The notes under the pieces: model-generated
Database searches by the model: none
What the model was told of the DNA's origin: nothing
The model's input: only the letters and a program-made list of their open reading frames with translations
Made by a program: the position numbers and the translations under genes
NCBI GenBank assembly: GCA_029747585.1
Contig: JAPEVF010000126.1
Location: 74,999-101,953, forward strand
DNA length: 26,955 nt
Source of the DNA: Pleurotus djamor
Lineage: Eukaryota > Basidiomycota > Agaricomycetes > Agaricales > Pleurotaceae
Direction: 5' to 3'
Shown: positions 19,571-26,955 of the stretch, piece by piece
How the letters are laid out: each line of letters starts with the position of its first letter
Position numbering within the stretch: the first letter of the stretch is position 1

Positions 19571-22055
19571 ATGTCTTCCTCTGCTGACGCCAAATATCCC
19601 GACGACAAGGTCGTTGACCAAGCCTTGGCCCGCGTATCGTCTCTCGACGAGAAGCAGATCGAGCTCGACGGTGATTCTATCATTGATGGCTCAGAAGGTG
19701 TTACCCAGCACGACTTGGACACGCTGAGACATGTGGCGGACACTCTACCCCCCACGGCCTGGTTGGTCGTCATCGTAGAGTTTGCTGAACGGTGAGCTAA
19801 GCATGATCAACGCACGAAGAGGCATTGGTGCTGATCGTCGAACCCCCCAGTTGGACATACTATGGAACCACGAATATCTTCAACAACTATATTCGTGCTC
19901 CCTTGCCCCGAGGCTCTAATGATGGTCGTGTTGTCTTTGATGTTGCCAATGGTGTCGCTGGCGCTCTCAACCAGGGTGTTCAGAAGTCGTTTGCCATTCG
20001 TAAGTCCATCTAATCTCCCCTGCTCCCGGGTCCTTATGGTCCTCGTAATGTGCGTTAGGAACTGTGAGTGTATCCTTTTTTACAACGGTTGCTTCACCGT
20101 CTGACCAGTTTACCATAGTTCAACAGCTTCTGGGTCTACATCACTCCCTTCGTCGGTGGTATCCTCGCCGACACAGTGTGGGGAAGGTACAACACTATCA
20201 TGATCTTCTCCTTGGTTTGTTTGTAAGTGCTTTATCGTCACCTGAGATCCTTCCCACAATCCTTAAACTTTTACCAGAGCCGGTCACATCATCCTCGTCG
20301 GTGGTGCTTCCCCCTCTGCATTGGCTGAGCCAAATGTCGCCCTTGGTCTCTTGGTCCTTTCAATCGTTATCATGGGTCTCGGTGCTGGAGCTATCAAGGC
20401 CAACGTATCCCCCATGATTGCTGAGCAGTACACCGGTCGTCTTCGCAAAGGTAAGGTCTCGTATTTTGACGTCGATATCATTCGCTCAGTCTCATCCATC
20501 AGAAACCCTCCCCTCCGGCGAGGTCGTCATCAAATCCCCTTCACTGACGATCCAAAGTATTTACCTCTGTAAGTCTTATTCGATGCAAGTTTACTCGCCA
20601 GGCTTAACCGCACATTCATGATGCCAGGGTTCTACGCTGCTATCAATCTTGGAGCCTGTGGTGCTATCTCCGCTTCTTTCCTTGCTCGTGATCACGGTTA
20701 CTGGAAGGCTTTCCTCGTCCCAACGGCCATCTTCGCTCTGGTACCAGGTGTACTCCTCCTCGGTAAAAAGAAATACGTCAAGACACCTCCTCGTGGCTCC
20801 GTCCTCCTTGAGGTAAGACCCACACATAGCCAAGCCATAAAGCCATCGTCTGACCAATCTAATTCAGACTGTCCGTGTCATTGCCATGTGCATGGCACCT
20901 CGCTGGTCCATCAACCCAGTTCGCACTGTGAAGAACATGCGAGCTGAGGGTTTCTGGGAAATTGCCAAGCCCAGTAAGCGACATCTCGTTTGAAAATTCT
21001 AATCGATCGCTGAGACGGAATTCTTTAGGTTACTACCCCAAGGGAACCAAGCCCTCCAAGATTACTTGGGACGATGACTTCGTCGGTGAAGTTCATCGTA
21101 CCGTCAAGGCTTGCCAGGTCTTCCTCTTCTACCCATTCTTCTGGCTTTGTATGTCTCCTCCATTATGTATCTTCGCCGTTCTGTGACTTACCCTCTTTCC
21201 AAGGCTACTCCCAAATTGATGGTAACCTCGGAACAATGGCCGCTGGCATGAAGCTCAACGGTACTCCCAACGATCTTATCCAGTTCGTATTGAAGTCGAA
21301 GGTCGCGCCTCTCTCTTCTCACCACCACCAATTATAGGAACTTGAACCCGATCAGTATCATCGTCATGATCCCCATCTTCGATAAGATCATCTACCCTAC
21401 CCTCCGCCGCTGGGGCATCAACTTCTCACCTATCAAGCGTATCTACGCTGGTTTCCTCGTCGCTGGTCTTGGTGAGTTACTCCTCCAGACGAAGCTATCT
21501 CATAATCACTAACAATATAACCTTCCAGCCATGTTGTACGCCGCCATCCTCCAGAAATTCCTCTTCGAACAATCCCCATGCCACGACAACGAGCCTTCCG
21601 CCTGTGAAGACGCCAACGGTGACCCATGGCCCGCCAACATCAACGTCTGGGTCGTTTCCGGACCTTACATCCTCGTCGGCATGGCCGAAATCTTCGCCTC
21701 CATCACCTCCCTCGAATACGCATTCACCAAAGCCCCCAAGAGCATGAAATCCGTCGTCATGGCTTTCTCTCAATTCCAAACCGCCCTTTCCTCCGCTCTC
21801 AACTTCGCCCTCGTTGCCGTCAACGTCGAACCCAAGTTCACATGGCTTTTCGGTTCTTTCGGTGTCACTGCTTGGATCGTTGGAACTATCTTCTTCTTCA
21901 CGTACGTCTCATTCCATTCANCTCTCTAACCTTTCATGCTGATTTGTGTCCTTTCACATAGTTTCCGCAAACTTGACAAGATGGAAGAGCAACTCAATGC
22001 TATCGGTAAGGGTGAGCGACCAGAGCTAGACGGTCGCCGAGACTCGGAGGCTTGA
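19571..22055 (+). CDS. PTR2: Proton-dependent oligopeptide transporter (POT/PTR2 family)
   Basis: Imports di- and tripeptides with protons across the plasma membrane. Model: join(19571..19791,19851..19999,20059..20063,20119..20222,20278..20450,20503..20568,20628..20812,20868..20973,21029..21148,21204..21282,21338..21471,21529..21901,21962..22055), 1809 nt, 602 aa, in frame. About 70 residues of soluble N-terminus precede the first helix. Family signatures: VVIVEFAERWTYYGTTN (the ExxER proton-coupling motif), GGILADTVWGRYNTI (PTR2 signature 1) and FYAAINLGACG (PTR2 signature 2). Around twelve hydrophobic segments are seen, for example LGLLVLSIVIMGLGAGAIKA and VWVVSGPYILVGMAEIFA. It ends with a charged cytosolic tail (RKLDKMEEQL). 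Exon 3 is only 5 nt (GAACT); it is needed to keep RTFNSFWVY in frame. The start at 19571 is the first ATG in frame. The gene is convergent with the large membrane protein gene, with stops 185 nt apart. Confidence 0.92.
20059..20063 (+). other. Five-nucleotide exon of the peptide transporter
   Basis: GAACT is bordered by TTAG upstream and GTGAGT downstream. Introns 20000-20058 and 20064-20118 have usual fungal lengths. Skipping it shifts the frame and destroys the NSFWVYITPFVGG helix that follows. It contributes the last two bases of an Arg codon and a Thr codon. Confidence 0.75.
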
Positions 22056-22240
22056 AGTCATTATAATGTAGTTTTCTATGAATTNTACGGCACGTTATGC
22101 ATGTTCGTTAATCCTTATCCCATCGGTTTTTTGTACAAAAGATACATCCGTTTGTGAGAGGCATAAATGGAAAGTGATAAATAGGTGTACAAGTATGCGA
22201 GTAATGGGAGGTGGTACAAAAGAGAAACAAAACCCATGGA
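22056..22240. terminator. Shared 3' region of two convergent genes
   Basis: The 185 nt between the transporter stop and the stop of the minus-strand gene must hold both 3' ends. No clear AATAAA was seen on the plus strand. Gene orientation is the only evidence. Confidence 0.3.
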
Positions 22241-25200
22241 TCACCGCCTCAGCATCACCACGGCGGTCGTCAACATGCCTCCCAGACCTGCGAGGAGGCC
22301 GATGACCGTCCACCGAGTATACTCGCCAAATGGTTCGGCAATGAGGGCCGTATTGGTGAGTTTCATGCCACGGAATGAATACAGAACGATTCCGACCACG
22401 AAGGAGATGATGGCATAAACGAGGAGGATGAGAGGCAACGACAATATGATGTTNCGCCCNGAAAGCGCCATCATGCCTTCNCCATTNACTGCAATCGATA
22501 TTGGCCGCTCCAAATCTGCCTTGTATCGGAATAGAGCGACGACCGAGGAAGCCATGCTAGCCGTGGAGCAGATGATCGCCACAAGCGCCGTAATCCGCGA
22601 GATATTATCCAACCCTGGTAAAGCAAGGAAGGTTACAGATGCACTTAAGACAATCGCAGCCTTTCGATAGACGAGGTTCGGTCATGCGAAGTCATGAAAT
22701 ATGATATGTGGACTCACCACAAGGCATGTGCAGGCTCCNACGACAAGGACGGGAGCGGCGTTGCGGAGGCCNCTTTCTTCGTCGATTCTNTGGTGATGAT
22801 TCCGGTTGAAGAAGAGGTANGGNATACCAAGGCAGAGACAGCCGATCACGAAGTCCGCAAGNGCCTGACGGAGTGGCGTTCTTTTCCTTGCTTTCGCCAA
22901 NCCGTCCTTAGTGGCATCCTGAGGAAGCGGCTTGTTGGGACGGAAGTAAGCTTGACGGGATTGGGCTAATAGAAGTAAGTNAGCTGGGGATATNNGAAGC
23001 TCAAGCAATCGGCCACACGCACCGACTCGGAGGAGAATACGGGAGATGATTCGGGTGTGGACGGCATTCTGAAGGGCCTCGTTGCTCGGNGCATCTTGAA
23101 ANGAAAATTTAGCAAATACNNNAGANNAACGCATGNTGGACNCATACCTCCGAAGGACCGNAGNAGGGTGGTCAGTTCGTTGCATTCCTCTTGGGTGAAT
23201 GGTGGAGGNGGGCCTTGCGAACGAGGGAGTAGACGATCTACACGGAGNTAAGGATANAAAGANACACNAANAGANTGCNCAAAGACNGACCTGTGTATGA
23301 CCAAGTCAAAACTTCGACGGCTTCGCNGCGAGCACCAGCTGGTAGCGTCACATGAGANGGNTGAGCCTCCATGAACGACCAGTACCGGTATTCCATATCN
23401 AGGCCTAACAAAGAGANANTCAATACNNCGNAAACCAGTNNATTCANAGNCGGNAACTCACGATCTTCNTCTTCACNANNNCCATCCCGAGCGTCAGGTG
23501 CATTGTACGTCAAAATCCTTCGNTTATGGTCGATCCAGCACTTGACGAAATCATCCTTCGGTCCTCTCCTCTTNGACCCCGGAGGACACCCNTCTCTCAA
23601 CCANACCTCCCAGCTATTCGANCCNAGNGTACCATACCCATAACTCGATCCACCATCCTTGCGNTCAAGNTACTTGTTTACNCGATCGAGGTTCTGGATA
23701 TTNCGAAGATCGATGTCCGTGGTGACGCGGAGGGTAGGGTGAACATAGTAGAAAGATGAGTCAGGCAAAATGTATTCGATCCAGCCAAATTGGTGGAGGA
23801 GAGGTTGGGAGGAATCTCTAGCAACNTCNGCGACTGGCATGCCAATGGTGGAGGCTTGAGGCGTAAGTCCGCGAGANNTAGAAAGCAGAGGNTGAGTTTC
23901 ACTAAGGAGAAGCTGAGTTTAGAGACCGAGTATCAATAAATTAGAGAAGACATACTCATGTAGATCATGCTCATAATGACCACGACTACTGACTGCGAGA
24001 CTTTGTGTAGACTTGTTGGGGATGACGTCATTGAGAGCAGGAAGAGGGAGAACGAGAGGGTTGAACCCGTTTCCGTGACCATTGGTGTGGTAAGAGGGCT
24101 CTGCGGGTGCTCGTTGTGGTTCCACAACATACGGTCTGAGATAGATGTAAGAACGCAAAGTAAAGCCTATAGAAAAGCGAGCACATACTGTGGTAAGGTG
24201 ACAGGTTGGGGCATATGAGGAGGATCAGCGAAGGGGTCTTCGTTGTCGCTGGGAGCCCTAAAAAGTNGAAATGAGAATCAGCAATACNCGAGAAGAACAG
24301 ACAAAGCGAAACGAACCGAGAGCTAANGCTGGGAGAACGACTTCTTCGCCCAGTACTCGGGGGAGCCAAAGGTTCAACATTCNTGCGNACGGGNGTATGA
24401 ACTTCTTCCTCAGTGCTAGGAGCAGCAGAGTTTCCGCCAACGACAATGGGAGTNTTGACNATCTTGACGTGTTTCTCCTCTACTGGGGCGGAGGTGTTGA
24501 TAGCCCTCAACGACGATCGACTCGATTTAGCAGTCAAGCGACCAGTTCCAGGTTGACGCATCGAAGAACGACTAGCAGGACGCGTAACACGACCTTCCTG
24601 AGATGGGATGAAAAAGCCAAGAGGCTCGCTAGTTGAGGCTCCCCATGGGTTCGCGTGGATGTCCGTGGTAGCAACGTCTTCGTTGGCGGTAGGACTTTGG
24701 ATGTTATGAATAGGTCTTTCGGGATCTGGCGAAGGATCGAGGGGGATAGCAACCGGAGCGTCATCGACAGGAATGGGCTCATCAGCGATCGGCTTGGCCA
24801 CGTCAAAGTAGGAAGAAGAGGGAATCTTTGATTCGTCAACGATGGCCAGAGGCGGCTCAGGAGCAGGGGCGACGACCAACACCTCATCTGTTCCTACGGC
24901 TTCTTCAACGTGCTCATGTGCTGCTGCTGGTACTGGCACTGGAGCGGGTACAGTAACCGGTTCGGTTGGTGCTGGTGCTGGTGCTGGTGCGGGCGCAGGC
25001 TCAGCTTGTGGTGCAGGAGTCTCCTCAGTGGGTTTTACTGTTTCATGGTGTTCATGGCCCGTCGACATGTCTTCGGGTTCATCAACAAAAGCACCCGGTC
25101 CGGCAGCAGCCGAAGAAGGTAAAAGAGTCGGAGGAACATACGCAGCAGGCTCAGTGGTCGAAGGCTCGCTAGCAGCAGGAGCAGGGGCGGGGGGTTCGGC

Positions 25201-25533
25201 CGCAACAGCGGTCTGCTGAGCCAAAGGCGAAGGTCCAACAGGAAGCTTCGATGCATGATCCTCCTCGGAGGCAGCAGCTTCTCTAGCGGGGCTTTCTGCA
25301 ATGGGACTTGGGACATGCGATTGTTCGGCCGGAGGAGGCGCTAGAGCGTCGGACGATCTGCGGCCNGAGAGGGATCTTGGAGGAGAGCTAGACGTGGTGG
25401 TATCAATCTTGTGTAGAGAATTGGCGTCGCCTTCAGAGGAAGCGCGCGAAGGCGTGCCTGGACGAGCCATAAGAAGGGTCGAAGTCCGGCGCACCGCGGA
25501 CCCCATACGGCTCCGTAGAGACTTGGACGACAT
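22241..25533 (-). CDS. Large unknown protein: low-complexity N-half, WW-like segment, C-terminal membrane helices
   Basis: Not recognised as a named family. Model: complement(join(22241..22660,22718..22965,23023..23094,23148..23237,23291..23404,23462..23901,23956..24135,24189..24257,24317..25533)), 2850 nt, 949 aa; the frame is kept across all Ns. Residues 1-500 are disordered, rich in Ala, Pro, Ser and Glu, with an Ala-Pro repeat and Arg/Ser patches near the start (SKSLRSRMGSAVRRTS). Around residue 550 a WW-like stretch FGWIEYILPDSSFYYVHP appears: first Trp, aromatic pair and His are present, but the second Trp and Pro are not. A conserved-looking domain follows, with WEVWLREGCPPGSKRRGPKDD and MEYRYWSFMEAHP. 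The C-terminal quarter has about five helices, for example LADFVIGCLCLGIPYLFF, IILSLPLILLVYAIISFVV and TVIGLLAGLGGMLTTAVVML. It may be a cytoplasm-facing adaptor anchored in a membrane; this is inference. Confidence 0.8.
24900..25020 (-). repeat. Ala-Pro coding repeat
   Basis: On the minus strand a GCACCA/GCACCAGC-type repeat codes for a run of alternating Ala and Pro, followed by a TEPVTVPAPVPVP stretch. Such runs form extended linkers and often vary in length between strains. Confidence 0.7.
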
Positions 25534-26955
25534 GTTGGGGCGATAATCAGAGGAGAGCGAAACGAATGCTTTGGAAAGCTAGAGAGGGGATGTATGTGTG
25601 TGGGCGACGTCGAGATGACGGGGAGTGGTGAGAAGGCAACTTGACTCGCAACGGAGGCTTATTATCTGCCGCAACAGGTGGTTTCATCGAGGCAAGCACC
25701 ATGCTCGTGTGGTTTCTGAAATGAATCCCGTAATGGTGAAGCGACAATGAGGGTGCGTCTACCCTGGGATTTACAAGCACCCTCCACGTTTTTCAAGTAC
25801 TGATACCGCGTTACACTTGCTCATTATCTTACTTGAGGTGCGTGATACACGAGGGAGGCAACGACGAGCGCTGGCTGCTGGAGGGGAGAAACCTATCAGC
25901 ACGAAACAAAAACATTCGATCGTTGATACGCACCTTATCTTGCAGGCCAGACCAGTGCAATTATCGGGGATTGATCACAACACGAGGCGAATCCAATCGG
26001 GAATACAACAGAATGTTTAGGCTTCTAATCAGCAAAACTCGACTCGATTTGTCCGCTTTAAACATAGCCTCGAGCAACTTCGGCTACCAAGTGAGTGTAT
26101 ACAATGGGCAATATTCAATCAAGTCCTCTCGGGGATCGAATAAGCCAACGAAAAAGCTCTGACTATCTTTCAAGGGTATACTCCGCGGATAGTCGTGGGC
26201 CGAGTTCATTTCGATATCTAAGGTTAAAGCGTGGACTGTTGGACATGGGGCAAGCAAAATTGAGTTTCACTGAACAAACGTACCACGGCATTTCATCACA
26301 ACGAGATGTATGTATTAGTAAGAGCCTGACTGGAAGTAATGTCGGAAGACCAAGGAGTGCAAGGACATATCCATCCGACCGAGGTCATCAATTCGTGCTG
26401 CAAAGGGTGGACGGGTTGCTGCTGAGATGTTCGGAGCGTCCACGGTTGGAAATTTAGTCGACGGAACGAACATGCGGCCAATTTTCGCGTGTATGATTCA
26501 AGAGAGACATGATACGAGCGTGTCTTCGGGTCACTGAAGTATGATTAGGACCTCATCTACATGCAATAAAAATCAACGCACCGCAAACCACCAGAGGCTC
26601 CTTCACCATGGGTTGGCACTCAGTAGAGTAGTTGCTCTGTACTAGTAGGGGTCAAACTGCACGTTCATATTCGTGATATAGCTGAAGAAAGGCCGCCGCC
26701 CATATAATTTGAAAAACTTGAAGCTTGAAGAGGTAATGGAAATGTCGGGCATATCGTTGGACTGGACTCAAAGGACGGCAAAGTGAAGTGATGGAGGTGA
26801 CCTGGTTGTGGTTTCCGAAACAAGCGCTGGCAATAAAACAACACGTCTCGGAGTCGTTTCGCGTCGCGTCAAAAATATGTACTGTATGTATCAGTGATTA
26901 CGCTAATGAATATTATACAGGATGTACTGTAAAGGTGGAAGGAAGGTGGGAGTAG
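25534..26955. other. Upstream region of the large membrane protein gene, no gene seen
   Basis: Open frames of up to about 120 codons exist on the plus strand (for example 26095-26457), but they show no domain, signal peptide or splice-linked continuation. I treat the stretch as intergenic, holding the promoter of the minus-strand gene. No convincing TATA box was found near 25533. Confidence 0.45.

Noticed and set aside
24842..25219. Plus-strand Gly/Ala-rich frame
   Set aside because: Antisense shadow of the Ala-Pro repeat of the minus-strand gene; low complexity produces open frames on both strands.
26095..26457. Plus-strand 120-codon frame near the right end
   Set aside because: No recognisable motif, no splice partners and ordinary spacer composition; not enough to call a gene.
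1..26955. tRNA, CRISPR array, inteins or transposon ends
   Set aside because: No GGTTCGA-type B-box with a matching cloverleaf, no regular short repeats with spacers, and no terminal repeats or transposase motifs were seen by eye.

Overview
The window looks like nuclear DNA of a filamentous basidiomycete, probably an agaricomycete. The genes are split by many short introns (about 47-87 nt) with GT-AG borders. There are several very small exons, and the protein families (secreted GH16 and GH31 glycosidases, a POT peptide transporter, low-complexity membrane-anchored proteins) fit a wood or litter fungus. All gene models below were spliced by eye and checked for frame closure. No RNA gene, CRISPR array or transposon was recognised.

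Layout. (1) 419-3179 (+): an ATP-dependent DNA ligase with two tandem SWIM-type zinc-finger modules in front of the ligase core. (2) 3825-5103 (+): a membrane-anchored, Ser/Pro-rich protein of unknown function. (3) 5104-6651: a 1.5 kb stretch without a supported gene. (4) 6652-8195 (+): a secreted GH16 endo-beta-glucanase. It is convergent with a compact minus-strand block. (5) 8313-9593 (-): a PCD1/NudL-type CoA Nudix hydrolase. (6) 9699-10970 (-): an unknown protein with one likely membrane helix. (7) 11004-14149 and 14395-17535 (-): two tandem secreted GH31 alpha-glycosidases with the same 18-exon structure. (8) 17536-19570: a long spacer holding what looks like a decayed, 5'-truncated aldehyde dehydrogenase gene. 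(9) 19571-22055 (+): a PTR2-type proton/peptide symporter with a 5-nt exon. (10) 22241-25533 (-), convergent with the transporter: a large unknown protein with a low-complexity N-terminal half, a WW-like segment and about five C-terminal membrane helices. (11) 25534-26955: upstream region with no gene seen.

How the genes may work together. GH16 and the two GH31 enzymes are all predicted to be secreted and could act on beta-glucan or alpha-glycosylated wall polysaccharides. The transporter could take up peptides released by the same mycelium. This is proximity only: the sequence shows no shared regulation. The ligase and the two unknown membrane proteins have no evident link to the carbohydrate genes.

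Sequence quality. Ambiguous bases (N) form islands around 130-2920 and 22085-24460. Within coding exons there they preserve the frame and often sit at third codon positions, which suggests allelic differences. Two isolated Ns (9413, 16168) instead look like spurious extra bases that break otherwise intact genes.
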